The position numbers were made by a program, and so were the translations under genes. Positions 1 through 10,459 of a DNA stretch of 64,000 bases are shown here, one piece after another. Within the stretch, counting starts at the first letter, position 1, and each line of letters starts with the position of its first letter. The stretch spans positions 248,001-312,000 of the forward strand of contig NC_133123.1 of the NCBI RefSeq assembly GCF_033568475.1, read 5' to 3'. The notes under the pieces are model-generated. The model had not been told where the DNA came from, made no database searches, and saw only the letters and a list, made by a program, of their open reading frames with translations. This DNA comes from Henckelia pumila (lineage: Eukaryota; Streptophyta; Magnoliopsida; Lamiales; Gesneriaceae).

Positions 1-520
1 GCATGAAGATCGTACACTTCTTTAAATGCAGACAACTCCCAGGGTCCAAAACTGGTATAAACGGTCGAATGCTTTATCTGTAGTCATTCTGCGTTTTTGC
101 CATTTTAGTGCAACCTGTTGTCTCGATTGCAGGAGTCAACAGATCTTCTGATACGCCGGTTCTGCTTTTAATAAAAGATCTTGAAAAGAACATCTTGTCA
201 CAGGTACTTGTCTTGAGATATCTTGATAAGCAGTTGGCATTTTACCGATAGATAGATTTGTCCTCTGCTGGTTTGAATAACCAGTCGATAGGCTTGTGAC
301 TTCAACCGGTCGAGAGACAGAGGCGGTTGAAAAGCTTCCGGTAGAGAGATTTATCCTCTGTTGGTTTGAATAACCAGTCGATAGGCTTGTGACTTCAACC
401 GGTCGAGAGACAGAGGCGGTTGCGGTAGGAGTTGTAGTGGATTCCTGAAATACAAGGATTGGCAGCACATGCCTATACAATGAGTTGTTGTTTGTTATCA
501 CCAAAATATCAGATTCAACA
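1..520 (-). repeat. 3' LTR of copia A (partial)
   Basis: This stretch repeats 9936-10454 almost exactly. It ends at 520 with CAACA on the plus strand, that is TGTTG at the start of the LTR in element orientation, next to a polypurine tract. Inside it a unit of about 93 bases (around 245-430) is tandemly duplicated. Open frames inside the LTR look like noncoding by-products. Confidence 0.93.
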
Positions 521-536
521 ATTTCCCCCTTTTTGG
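521..536 (-). other. Polypurine tract of copia A
   Basis: In element orientation this reads CCAAAAAGGGGGAAAT directly before the TGTTG start of the 3' LTR. It is the expected primer site for plus-strand DNA synthesis. Similar tracts occur at 816-833 and 3815-3832. Confidence 0.85.
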
Positions 537-696
537 TGATGACAAAACTTAAGTGCTCCAAGAACAGTATGAAAGCATTAACATGAACTTCATTGAGAGA
601 ATGAATTTCATTATTTACAATACGCATTCTTATTACACCTACTGAAGAAAGACAAAATGAGATGCAGCTGCGATAAGTAAAGATGAGACAAGTTGT

Positions 697-3477
697 TCAT
701 CTTTTGAACCAACTGGCTCCTCCTGACCTATCGCCTTCTCTTCTTCTTATGTCGGCTTCTTCCTTTCTTCTGGATTCTTCTTCCCGTCTTCTTGCCTCTG
801 CTGCTCTACGTTGCTCTTCTTCCCCCTTTTTGGCATCACCTTGGTTGAGTCGAAGGATGATCTCAGTGAGTTGAGTGCCAAGGCAGGCTTGCATAGTGTC
901 AATTTTTGCATCTAGTTGGGCAAGTAGAGTAGCTTGCATAGAGTCCATCCGATCATTCAACTGCTTGTGAAGGCGGTTTTCGGATCTGACAACTTGTTCG
1001 GAGACGGTAGAGAGCGTTTTGATTTGAGTGCGATGATGGGTAGTGATCTCTGTGGACAGATGAGCAAGGTCTCGAGACACGGTCTCGAAATGCCGAATCA
1101 TCGTTTGGCGTGAATTATCAACCGATAAGGATGAGTTTGTTATGTCTTGAGAGAAGGATCGAACCGTTTGCATGAGCTCATGAAGCCTATTTATCAAGGT
1201 ATGATCCAGAGCTGCGGCCATGGCTTCAATTAAAGAGTCATCAGTCTGAAGCATTTGACCTTGTGGGTCATTCCGTGGTGAAACCGGGCTAGACTCACGA
1301 TGATGTGGTGCGGGTGATCTGGCTGGAGAGCTACCTGATGGACCTTCCAATAGTGGTACAGATGGAGATGTAAGAGTCTCGACTGCAGCCAAGATGGTTG
1401 GTGGAGTAGCAGGATCAGCACTCGGTTCATCCATTATGAGATCTTCCATAAACTTTTCAGTAGATGGAGACGGTTGAAGCGCTGGATCAGCATCAGTCAC
1501 TGGCTGTTCTGGAGGTGCAGGTGATACAATAGTGCTTGGTATCTCTGTTGGGGACACTACTGCTTCACTACTGCAAGGAGCCTCTGTCACAGAGGTGACA
1601 GGAATCTCTTGTTCAATCATTTCTAAAACATCTTGTGGACAACTGGGAGAGGTGTGAGCGGTCGTCACTGGAGAGGAGTGAGCAATCACAGCTGCTTCCG
1701 GTTGAATGACTGCTTGGACTGCGGTTGAGGAGGGGTCGACTGATGAAGATGCTGCCACACTCGATCTTAGAGCAGATGATTGAAACAGGTCAGCAGTGAT
1801 GAGATCGGTCAGAATCCCATCTGAAGGAGTGAGAGCAGAGACGTCTTCTTCACCCTGATCTTGGGTGAGAAAGGTCTTCATCATCACCTGTGCTTCCAGT
1901 ACATAAGCTTGTAAACAAGCTGCTGAAACTGTCGTTTTGACATTGTTAAGAGCTTGGAAGTGCTGAAGTAGTTGAGTGATTTGACGTAGACTATCCTGTA
2001 GTCCAGTCAAAATTACAAAGTCATCGGCGGCGGTAGGACTCTTGGATTTGAAGTTCTTGACACGCTCATTAATTAGCAGAGATAGCAGGCTTACTCGAAG
2101 CTTCAAGTCGATGAGCTGTCTTCTTCCCAGAGCCTCCACGATGTCTTCAGTATCAGCAAAGAGAAGCATCTTCTGCTCAATGACGTTTAGAGCTTTCCAC
2201 TTAGGAAATATTTGAGCGAGTGTCAAGTGAGTGCGAGAGTGATGCCATCTGTCAAAGCGTTGTAGGTGACGCTTGACAGTGCGAAGAACGTGAGAGATGA
2301 TGAAGTTGAGCTCTACCGTAGCTGCTGGTTGAGCCTTGGGTGAGTAGATCATCACACCTTTCCCTTTGTCCTTGGGATCAGCAAGAGTGACCTTTGGAGT
2401 TGATGAGGCACCTTCCCTGATTATCACACCCTTGGTAGGACGTGAAGCAGTAGTAGCAGCAGCGGTAGTAGTCTCGACCGTTGGCAGGATTGGTGGTGGA
2501 ACGGTAGGAGCAAGTCCAGAAATAGACTTCAGCTTCTTGTGATGCCTCTTCTTCTCGCCTGCAGGCGTGGATGACACAGCTGCTTTGGAGATAAAAGGAG
2601 ATGACTTGCTAAAAGCTTGAATTAGTGGAACATTCTCACGTGATTCGTCTTCAGAGTCAGATTCTATGATCAGTTGACGCTTGGCAGACTTCTTGGTATG
2701 GACTGGTTTGGCCGCTACCGGAACCGTTGAAAGCGGTTGAGTGATAGCAATAACACTTGCGGTTGAGGGCAAAGTGTCGACCGCAGTCTCTTTCTTGTTC
2801 AGAAATTTGAGGATTGTAGACTTGTTGAGCCATTTGGTGGGATGCAGAGGCTCAGTCTTGGAGAAGTCCACTCCAAGGACGCCCAAGATGTGGCAAATTT
2901 GCAGAGCAAATCCCTCGGATTGCCCTTTGCCCCTGATCATTTCACATAAAGTATTGAACAGTATGTCTGACCAGTTTATGTTGATTTTGGAGGCAATACA
3001 AGCCATGTATTGGAATTTCTCCATCGTCACCTTGTCGTATGATCCAGCCTTGGCCAGAAGATTCTTGGCCACGATATTGGTCAATAGCCTGAATGGAGCT
3101 TTAAGAGATGTCTTCTGAGCCGGCAGTTTGATCGGAGCATCAGTGGTTGAGAACTCCTTCAACCAGTATGAGCAGTTACCATCTGGAAGATCCGCGCATT
3201 TTGTCAAACCCCTGGAGGGCAGATCAAATGTGCTGGCGAAGAACTTCTGATTGAAGGAGTAGGACTCTGTCTGGATCAAGCATTTGATAGTCCCATGCTC
3301 GATTTGAGCGGTTGCAAAGAACTCCTTCAGAACAGGCAAATCGCAGATGGCGCTGCATTCCAGAAATTTCTTTAGACCAGAGGCTTCAAGCATGGTGAAG
3401 ACCTCAGTTATTCCTGCATTGTTTTCCTTAACAACGGAGTCAAAGTTGATTGCAAGGCAAGTCTTCTGGATCGACAT
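697..3477 (-). CDS. 926-residue ORF in the env-like position of copia A
   Basis: A single open frame between pol and the 3' LTR. No catalytic motif is visible. Residues 1-230 look globular and are the best candidate for a folded domain. Residues about 250-720 are low-complexity, rich in Ser, Thr, Pro and Ala, with a basic KKxKR-type patch near 265-320. The C-terminal 170 residues are heptad-like and end in a highly charged Glu/Arg helix (about 885-920), so a coiled coil is likely. No signal peptide or clear membrane segment is seen. Sireviruses often carry an env-like ORF here that also has coiled coils. Unlike SIRE1, this one is not joined to pol: 360 bases with a TATA-like box separate them. 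It could instead be a captured host gene. Function unknown. Confidence 0.75.
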   Translation of the reverse strand: MSIQKTCLAINFDSVVKENNAGITEVFTMLEASGLKKFLECSAICDLPVLKEFFATAQIEHGTIKCLIQTESYSFNQKFFASTFDLPSRGLTKCADLPDGNCSYWLKEFSTTDAPIKLPAQKTSLKAPFRLLTNIVAKNLLAKAGSYDKVTMEKFQYMACIASKININWSDILFNTLCEMIRGKGQSEGFALQICHILGVLGVDFSKTEPLHPTKWLNKSTILKFLNKKETAVDTLPSTASVIAITQPLSTVPVAAKPVHTKKSAKRQLIIESDSEDESRENVPLIQAFSKSSPFISKAAVSSTPAGEKKRHHKKLKSISGLAPTVPPPILPTVETTTAAATTASRPTKGVIIREGASSTPKVTLADPKDKGKGVMIYSPKAQPAATVELNFIISHVLRTVKRHLQRFDRWHHSRTHLTLAQIFPKWKALNVIEQKMLLFADTEDIVEALGRRQLIDLKLRVSLLSLLINERVKNFKSKSPTAADDFVILTGLQDSLRQITQLLQHFQALNNVKTTVSAACLQAYVLEAQVMMKTFLTQDQGEEDVSALTPSDGILTDLITADLFQSSALRSSVAASSSVDPSSTAVQAVIQPEAAVIAHSSPVTTAHTSPSCPQDVLEMIEQEIPVTSVTEAPCSSEAVVSPTEIPSTIVSPAPPEQPVTDADPALQPSPSTEKFMEDLIMDEPSADPATPPTILAAVETLTSPSVPLLEGPSGSSPARSPAPHHRESSPVSPRNDPQGQMLQTDDSLIEAMAAALDHTLINRLHELMQTVRSFSQDITNSSLSVDNSRQTMIRHFETVSRDLAHLSTEITTHHRTQIKTLSTVSEQVVRSENRLHKQLNDRMDSMQATLLAQLDAKIDTMQACLGTQLTEIILRLNQGDAKKGEEEQRRAAEARRREEESRRKEEADIRRREGDRSGGASWFKR

Positions 3478-3600
3478 GATAGCTGTAGATAAGAACTCGA
3501 GCAGAGAGTAAGCAAAATCTTGAGAGTAATACGATAGAGCGTTTAATGCAATATGAAAGCTTTAGCAACGGTGAAAGGTTGATATACGAGTGTAAATAAG

Positions 3601-3608
3601 TATATATA
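3601..3608 (-). promoter_or_regulatory. TATA-like box upstream of the 926-residue ORF
   Basis: TATATATA lies on the minus strand in the context CCTATATATACTTATTT, 124 bases before the ATG at 3477 and downstream of the pol stop at 3841. The spacing suits a plant promoter with a leader of about 90 bases. Function is inferred from sequence only. Confidence 0.45.
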
Positions 3609-3840
3609 GGAACCTATGGGCCATAGGGTGACGTCATGAAAAGTATTTTTGAATTTCAAAAAGTTTTAAAGAGTATAATCACCGCGCCCAATTAATGACA
3701 TTTGGTTCAAAGCACAAGGCTGCTAGTACGAAGCCTGTCAGAGACTAGTTAAAGGCGGATGATATGCCAATATTTATGGCAACGTAACAGCTAAGCTATT
3801 AATGTCATACTGGCAATCATTCCCCCTAAAAACATGCATA

Positions 3841-6800
3841 CTAACTTAGATCTACTAAGCCAAGAATATTTCGAAAATATGAAAACTTAGCGTCCGGTAG
3901 AAGCTTGGTGAAAATGTCTGCTGCTTGCTGATCGGTAGAGATGTATTCCAGCCTGATTTCCTTCTTTAAGACATGATCTCGGATAAAGTGATGCCTGACA
4001 TCAATGTGCTTTGTCCTAGAGTGCATCACTGGATTGTGAGTGATGGCTATGGCACTTGTATTGTCACAGTAGATTGGAGCTTCACTCGACCGAATCCCAT
4101 AATCATTAAGCTGATGTTGAATCCAGAGTATTTGAGCACAACAGCTGCCAGCAGCAAGGTATTCTGCTTCGGCGGTCGAGGTAGCAATTGATGTCTGCTT
4201 CTTACTTGACCACGAAATTAGTCTATCTCCAAGGAATTGACATGTGCCACTTGTACTTTTGCGATCAATTCTACAACCTGCATAATCTGCATCTGAATAG
4301 CCAATAAGATTAAGATTTGAATCTTTGGGATACCAGAGACCCACATTAGTAGTTCCTTTAATATATTTAAGTATTCGTTTGGTGGCAATGAAATGAGATT
4401 GCTTAGGTGCAGCTTGAAATCTAGCACATAAACAAACTGAATACATTATATCCGGTCGACTGGCAGTCAAATAAAGCAATGACCCAATAAGGCCTCGATA
4501 CATGGTTACCTCGACCGGGATTCCCCCTTCATCTTTATCAAGCTTAATTGATGTACTCATGGGGGTAGATACAGTTGAGCATTGTTCCATTCCAAACTTC
4601 TTTACCAATTCCTTGGCATACTTGGATTGATTGATAAATATTCCAGTTTCAAGTTGCTTCACTTGAAGTCCAAGAAAGAAGTTTAGCTCGCCCATCATGC
4701 TCATTTCAAATTTCTCCTGCATCAGCTTAGAGAACTTTGAGCACAGCTTGGGGTTAGTTGACCCAAATATAATGTCATCAACATAAATTTGTACTAGTAA
4801 CACATGATCACCTTTTACAAATTTAAACAAGGTCTTATCGACCGTTCCAATTTGGAAATCATGTTCCAATAAGAATTTTAGTAATGTGTCATACCAAGCA
4901 CGCGGTGCTTGTTTTAATCCATAGAGGGCTTTGTCAAGTTTATAGATATATTGAGGATGAGTAGGATTGACAAAACCTGGTGGTTGTTCAACGTACACCT
5001 CTTCTTGAAGTAGACCATTGAGAAATGCAGACTTGACATCCATTTGATAAACTTTAAAGTCCTTGAAGGCTGCATAGGCAAGAAAGATGCGGATTGCTTC
5101 TAGTCTTGCAACTGGCGCGAAGGATTCCTCAAAGTCTATGCCTTCTTCTTGTCTGAATCCTTGGGCAACAAGTCGAGCTTTGTTACGCACAACAGTGACA
5201 TGTTCATCGAGCTTGTTACGAAACACCCATCTAGTTCCAATCACATTTTGATTTTTCGGTTGAGGAACTAGATGCCAAACATTGTTGCGGGTGAATTGAT
5301 TCAACTCTTCTTGCATAGCTTCGATCCAGCTGGCATCTGATAGAGCTTCATCTATCTTCTTGGGCTCTACCTGAGATATGAAAGCTGCATGCAAGAATTC
5401 ATTAATCATTTGACCACGTGTTTTTCGAGGAGCAGAAGGGTCACCTATGACCAACTCAGGTGGATGATCTTTGTTCCACCTAAAATAATTCCCTAAAGGG
5501 TTGTCATCAATTGGTTGATGAACGTCCTCGTTTACTGGATCATCATTGGCAGGAAGATCGTTATCAACCGGTGGATCCTCTTCTGGCCTTGTTTGATCAC
5601 ACACGGTAGAGGGAACTGGATCATCCTTCTTTGGAGGATATAGATCACTGTCACTCTCTTCCTGTAGATTTGTGTTTTTCAGTCTATGACTCAGATCATT
5701 TATGCTCCCTTGAGTTTGTTCTGTACAAAGAGTAGATTCATCAAAAACAACATGAATGGTTTCCTCGACCGTTAGTGATCTTTGATTGAACACTCGATAA
5801 GCTCTGCTAACGGCTGAGTAACCAATAAAAGTTCCTTCGTCTGCTTTGGCATCGAAGGCTGTCAAATGATTTTTGCCATTGTTGTGGATAAAGTATTTGC
5901 ATCCAAAAATTTTGAAGTATGAAATATCAGGTTTTGTGCCATTCCAGATCTCATATGGAGTTTTGTTAAATCGTTTATTAATCATAGATCTGTTTTGAGT
6001 ATAGCAAGCTGTGTTAACTGCTTCTGCCCAAAGCCTTTGAGAAACATTTGAATCAGCAATCATAGTTCTGGCTGCTTCTTTTAAAGTACGGTTCCTTCTT
6101 TCAGCCACCCCATTTTGCTGTGGGGATCTAGCAGCTGACAACTCATGCTTGATTCCCTGATCATCTAGATAAGTCATAAGAGTGGTGTTTAAAAATTCAG
6201 TCCCTCTATCACTCCTGATTCTATCTATCACAGTAGATTGTTCATTTTGCAAGCGTTTAAAAAGCTTAATCAAGTGAGATGCAGTTTGATCTTTTGAAGA
6301 GAGAAAGATGACCCAAGTAAATCGAGAAAAGTCATCTATAACAACAAGAGCATATCTCATTCCCCCTATGCTTCTTACTGGTATAGGGCCAAATAGGTCC
6401 ATGTGAAGTAAATCTAAGCATTTGGAAGAAGACATACACCCTTTATTTTTAAAGGTTGCTCTCACCTGCTTTCCTAGTTGACAAGCAGGACAAACTTTGT
6501 CTTTTATAAAATCTTCTTCAGGCAGACCAGAAACCAAATCATGCTTCCTCAAGTTAGAAATGGACTTAAAATTTAGATGATTTAATCGCTTATGCCACAA
6601 CCAATTTTTATCATGATGAGCAGTAAGACAAGTAGGTGAAGAAATATGTGAGCAAGACCAGTTTACCTTGTAGGTGTTTAGGTCTCTTACACCGGTCATA
6701 AGAGTCTCACCTTTGTCATTTTTTATGAGGCAAGTGTGCTTGTGAAACTCGACCGAATGATCATTGTCACATAGTTGACTAATACTTATCAAATTATAGC

Positions 6801-7041
6801 ACAGTTTGTCAACAAGCAACACATCTTTAATAATGATGTTACCATGGATAATCTTACCCTTACCCACGGTTTTACCTTTGGAGTTGTCTCCAAAGCTGAT
6901 CTTTGGTCCTTTGCACAACACCACTTCTGTTAGAAGTTCTGGATTCCCTGTCATGTGTCGTGAGCAACCACTATCTAAATACCAGGTAGTGTCTTTGATA
7001 GAAGTGGTTTTCTCGCTCGTTTGGACTTTTAGTACCTGCAA
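3841..7041 (-). CDS. Pol polyprotein of copia A (protease, integrase, RT, RNase H)
   Basis: 1066 residues from the first ATG; the frame is open from just after a TAG at 7069-7071. The protease active site DSG is at residues 23-25. The GAG-pre-integrase zinc-binding region (H..H..CPAC) is at about 150-187. The integrase core has D215, D288 and E324, giving the D,D35E spacing. The RT signature YVDD is at 753-756, and RNase H follows with a STAEAEY motif and a YCDN motif. Length and order match Ty1/copia pol. It has no stop inside. It shares its frame with gag, so expression as one Gag-Pol would require reading through the TAG. Encoded products would copy the element RNA and insert the DNA. Confidence 0.93.
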   Translation of the reverse strand: MQVLKVQTSEKTTSIKDTTWYLDSGCSRHMTGNPELLTEVVLCKGPKISFGDNSKGKTVGKGKIIHGNIIIKDVLLVDKLCYNLISISQLCDNDHSVEFHKHTCLIKNDKGETLMTGVRDLNTYKVNWSCSHISSPTCLTAHHDKNWLWHKRLNHLNFKSISNLRKHDLVSGLPEEDFIKDKVCPACQLGKQVRATFKNKGCMSSSKCLDLLHMDLFGPIPVRSIGGMRYALVVIDDFSRFTWVIFLSSKDQTASHLIKLFKRLQNEQSTVIDRIRSDRGTEFLNTTLMTYLDDQGIKHELSAARSPQQNGVAERRNRTLKEAARTMIADSNVSQRLWAEAVNTACYTQNRSMINKRFNKTPYEIWNGTKPDISYFKIFGCKYFIHNNGKNHLTAFDAKADEGTFIGYSAVSRAYRVFNQRSLTVEETIHVVFDESTLCTEQTQGSINDLSHRLKNTNLQEESDSDLYPPKKDDPVPSTVCDQTRPEEDPPVDNDLPANDDPVNEDVHQPIDDNPLGNYFRWNKDHPPELVIGDPSAPRKTRGQMINEFLHAAFISQVEPKKIDEALSDASWIEAMQEELNQFTRNNVWHLVPQPKNQNVIGTRWVFRNKLDEHVTVVRNKARLVAQGFRQEEGIDFEESFAPVARLEAIRIFLAYAAFKDFKVYQMDVKSAFLNGLLQEEVYVEQPPGFVNPTHPQYIYKLDKALYGLKQAPRAWYDTLLKFLLEHDFQIGTVDKTLFKFVKGDHVLLVQIYVDDIIFGSTNPKLCSKFSKLMQEKFEMSMMGELNFFLGLQVKQLETGIFINQSKYAKELVKKFGMEQCSTVSTPMSTSIKLDKDEGGIPVEVTMYRGLIGSLLYLTASRPDIMYSVCLCARFQAAPKQSHFIATKRILKYIKGTTNVGLWYPKDSNLNLIGYSDADYAGCRIDRKSTSGTCQFLGDRLISWSSKKQTSIATSTAEAEYLAAGSCCAQILWIQHQLNDYGIRSSEAPIYCDNTSAIAITHNPVMHSRTKHIDVRHHFIRDHVLKKEIRLEYISTDQQAADIFTKLLPDAKFSYFRNILGLVDLS

Positions 7042-7068
7042 AGAGTGAAGAACTTTTGGTACCCATAT

Positions 7069-8385
7069 CTAGTAGGGTCCAGGTCGGATTAGCCCTTTCG
7101 GGACCCACACATGGAACACCCTTACAGGTTTTCCCGTGTGTGTGTCCAGAAATCTTTGCGGTCGATAAACAGTAAATGTGTGTGCTTGTGAGGTTGCTGT
7201 GTGCTGCTTGCCTTTTTGATTTTTATCAGTTAGCCTGTACCTCTTTTGAACTGGCCTGCAATTAAAGTACTGGTAAGGCTTCTCCTTTGACCATCTTCTC
7301 TTAGAGTAGTTAGACTCATTCCATGGCCTTTTGAAATTAGATTGGTTTCCCTTTATTCTTTCATTAGGTTTTGGTTTGATCCAAGTTCCTCTTTGATTAG
7401 AGATCTGGGGATCCCCATATCCCAGCCCTCTATGCTTAGAGCTTCGTTCGTTAGATACTTTCTGATTTTTGTCAAAGCTGCACTCATCATGTTCATATAT
7501 CGTGCTGGACCTGACAAATCTTATTTTGTTAAGATTGCCTTTGTCCAGGCTTGACTGAATACAGGATTTCATAGACTGTTCATTTGTTCCAAACCCTAGA
7601 CCGGTTTTGTCATGTGCCGGTCTTTGGATTTCTTGAATCTTGTCAATGGTTACAGAAGATTTATTCCAAGCCTTAATTGTTTCAAGTAGTTTTTTGTTCT
7701 CAGTCAAGGTTGCTTGGAACACTCTTTTCAAGGTGTCATTCTCAGTAGCCAGCAGACTTAGCTTGACCTTAAGACCATCAAGCTCTTTTTGCTGCATGCA
7801 GCTTGATTCGCTTGACTTATCTTTTAGGTCAGCTCTTTCTGCCTTTACTTCCTCGAATTCCTTGGATAATGCTTTGTATTCATTAGCCATTTTGTGTAAA
7901 GCAGTAACTAGATCACTGTGAGTAAATTCAGGTGAGCCAAAGTCAAATACCTCCTCAGCTTCTTCTTCGATGTCAGCCATAAGGCATTCCACCTTTTCAT
8001 CATCGCTGTCATCTGAAGAGCTTCCGGTATTGGGGTTGTCAGAGTCAGACTCAGCCCACTTGCTTTTGCTTTCGTCTGCTACTAGAACCCTTTGGTCTCT
8101 TCCTTTTCTAAAGGTCCTCTTGTCCTCCTTGCCCCTTCTTCTTTCAGAGAATTGCTTCTGATCATTGCTCTTAGGCTTGGTGCAATCTGCAATGAAGTGG
8201 CCTGGCTTGCCACAGTTAAAACAAGTAGGACCATCGTCTGTATGGTCCGATTTATGATAATTTTTAAATTTAGAATTGTTTTTACGCATAAATCTACCAA
8301 ATTTTTTGACAAAGAGTGTCATGGCTTCGTTGCTGATTTTCTCAGCTGATTTCTTTGGAGCTTCCTCGACCGGTGGACGTATCAC
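7069..8385 (-). pseudogene. Gag C-terminal part of copia A (zinc knuckle), bounded by stops
   Basis: 438 residues in the same frame as the gag start upstream and pol downstream. A CX2CX4HX4C zinc knuckle (C-F-N-C...G-H-F...C) lies at about residues 55-68, the usual nucleic-acid binding motif of retroelement nucleocapsid. A Glu/Lys-rich coiled-coil stretch follows (about 150-230), then a basic Arg/Lys/Asn-rich tail. It is cut off from the N-terminal Gag by TAA (8412-8410) and from pol by TAG (7071-7069). Either these are disabling mutations in this copy or one serves as a read-through site; the bases after the TAG do not match the known CAR-YYA read-through context. Confidence 0.8.
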
Positions 8386-8409
8386 CGTTGAGGTTAAGGC
8401 CTTGGTTGG

Positions 8410-9081
8410 TTAAGAGGTAGATGGTTCATCTTCTTTCCTCATGTTGAGCTCGAACTCGTAGGCTTTGAGATCTGCAAAGAGATCATGCAGTTCAACCTTG
8501 CTTAAGTCTTTTGACTCTCTCATGGCCACTGTCTTGATCTCCCATTCTTTGGGCAAAGCTCTCATAACCTTCACAGCAATTTCACGGTTAGTATAAGTTT
8601 TTCCTAAAGCAATAAGATCACAAATGATACTACTGAACCGTTCATCAAATTCAGCCATGGTTTCCCCTGGCTTCATTTTGGCGTTGTCATATTTTTGAAT
8701 GGCCATGGTGAGCTTGTTTTCCTTGGTCTGGTCATTTCCTTCACACAGCTGAGTGAGCTTCTCCCAAATCTCCTTTGCTGTGGAGCATGACTTGATTTTG
8801 CTGAACATATTCTTGTCCAGTGTTTTGTATAGGATGTCCCGGGCCACATTGTCAAGATTGGCCTTCTTTTTGTCCTCAGTAGTCCACTCAGCTCTTGGTT
8901 TCTCAATCATTTGTCCTGCACCATCGGTTAGAGCTGGGTTGACCTTCATAATTTTGATAGGACCGTCTGTTATGACATATAGCATGTCATCATCCTGTGC
9001 TGCAAGATGTGCCTGCATGCGAATTTTCCAGTCATCATACTCTTTTTTAGAAAACATAGGAATTTTGTTGAAAGAAGTCAT
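8410..9081 (-). CDS. Gag N-terminal part of copia A
   Basis: 223 residues ending at TAA (8412-8410). The start at 9081 lies 33 bases after the PBS in element orientation, as expected for gag. The sequence is the copia-type Gag region (the DUF4219/UBN2 kind): an N-terminal FSKKEYDDW-type segment and a central helical capsid-like part. The open frame resumes right after the stop and continues into the zinc-knuckle part, so the stop truncates what would be one Gag. Confidence 0.88.
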   Translation of the reverse strand: MTSFNKIPMFSKKEYDDWKIRMQAHLAAQDDDMLYVITDGPIKIMKVNPALTDGAGQMIEKPRAEWTTEDKKKANLDNVARDILYKTLDKNMFSKIKSCSTAKEIWEKLTQLCEGNDQTKENKLTMAIQKYDNAKMKPGETMAEFDERFSSIICDLIALGKTYTNREIAVKVMRALPKEWEIKTVAMRESKDLSKVELHDLFADLKAYEFELNMRKEDEPSTS

Positions 9082-9113
9082 GATTTTAAAACTTTAGATC
9101 AGCAGTTGAGAAA

Positions 9114-9132
9114 GGAACCCGCTCTGATACCA
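9114..9132 (-). other. Primer binding site of copia A (initiator tRNA-Met)
   Basis: In element orientation this reads TGGTATCAGAGCGGGTTCC, complementary to the 3' end of plant initiator methionine tRNA. It lies two bases inside the 5' LTR end. Confidence 0.92.
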
Positions 9133-9134
9133 CT

Positions 9135-10454
9135 TGTTGGGATCGGTTCAGAGGGTAGAGGGGGGGTGAATACACTCTGAAACTTTTCTACTTTCTTTTC
9201 AAAATGATCAAGTGAAGTTTAGTTCACTTAATCTGTTTTCTCAACTTCTAAAATGGTTTGAACAACTTAAACAGTGCGGAAATAGTTCAGAGGTTTTAGT
9301 GATGCAAAGTTTATAACACAATGTATGAGCAGTATGTAAGGTAAATAGCAGTAAAGACTAAAGCACGATTTATGGAAGTTCGAAGGCTTAATCCTTCTAC
9401 GTCTCCCCTTCTTCCACTTAGGAAGGAATTCACTAGAAGACTTTGGTTATTACAACGTCTTGCAATACACCCACTTCAGACTTAGGACTTATCCAATGCC
9501 TAATCCGAAACTCCTAGATTTACACAGATAAGATTCTCAGTTTTTATCAGACTGGTGGAAGCTTTCAGAGTAGCTTCAAATCTCTTCAGTAATGAATATG
9601 GTCCTGTTGAGCTTCTCAAACTGCAGAGCGGTCGAGAGGCTTGGAAACCCTAGAAGGATCCTTTAAGATCGGATATGTAAACTGTAGGCGAGGGTTTATT
9701 TGAGCAGCAAGTGAATGATCTTGTGAGTGTGCTCAAGTATTGCTTCAGTATCTCAGATGAGGACTTCTGATTCAAGTGATTGAGTTGATTGAGATTTTTC
9801 GAATTGCTTGTCTCTCTTTTTTTTACTTCTTGAGCAATCTGTCCTTTATATAGGTCAATCATCAACGTCTTTATTTGAACGTTCTGATGCCGCATTGAAT
9901 GCACATTTAATGCTCATAAATGCATTGATTATTCTGCATGAAGATCGTACACTTCTTTAAATGCAGACAACTCCCAGGGTCCAAAACTGGTATAAACGGT
10001 CGAATGCTTTATCTGTAGTCATTCTGCGTTTTTGCCATTTTAGTGCAACCTGTTGTCTCGATTGCAGGAGTCAACAGATCTTCTGATACGCCGGTTCTGC
10101 TTTAATAAAAGATCTTGAAAAGAACATCTTGTCACAGGTACTTGTCTTGAGATATCTTGATAAGCAGTTGGCATTTTACCGGTAGATAGATTTGTCCTCT
10201 GCTGGTTTGAATAACCAGTCGATAGGCTTGTGACTTCAACCGGTCGAGAGACAGAGGCGGTTGAAAAGCTTCCGGTAGAGAGATTTATCCTCTGTTGGTT
10301 TGAATAACCAGTCGATAGGCTTGTGACTTCAACCGGTCGAGAGACAGAGGCGGTTGCGGTAGGAGTTGTAGTGGATTCCTGAAATACAAGGATTGGCAGC
10401 ACATGCCTATACAATGAGTTGTTGTTTGTTATCACCAAAATATCAGATTCAACA
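9135..10454 (-). repeat. 5' LTR of copia A
   Basis: A 1320-base LTR with TGTTG...CAACA ends in both orientations. Its right half matches 1-520. It contains the same 93-base internal tandem duplication (about 10160-10350). Confidence 0.92.
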
Positions 10455-10459
10455 CCAAC

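Larger units (their letters stand above)
1..10454 (-). mobile_element. Sirevirus-like Ty1/copia retrotransposon (copia A), left end outside window
   Basis: An LTR retrotransposon read on the minus strand in the order 5' LTR (9135-10454), PBS (9114-9132), gag, pol, an extra long ORF, PPT (521-536) and 3' LTR (1-520, incomplete). Domain order protease-integrase-RT-RNase H is that of Ty1/copia. The gag type and the additional ORF after pol are typical of Sireviruses (SIRE1 relatives). The flank at 10455-10459 (CCAAC) should be one copy of the target duplication; the other lies left of the window. The two LTR copies differ by only a base or two plus one 1-base indel over about 520 comparable bases, so insertion was recent. 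Gag-pol carries two in-frame stops. It sits inside the 3' noncoding part of an Athila-like element. Confidence 0.93.
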
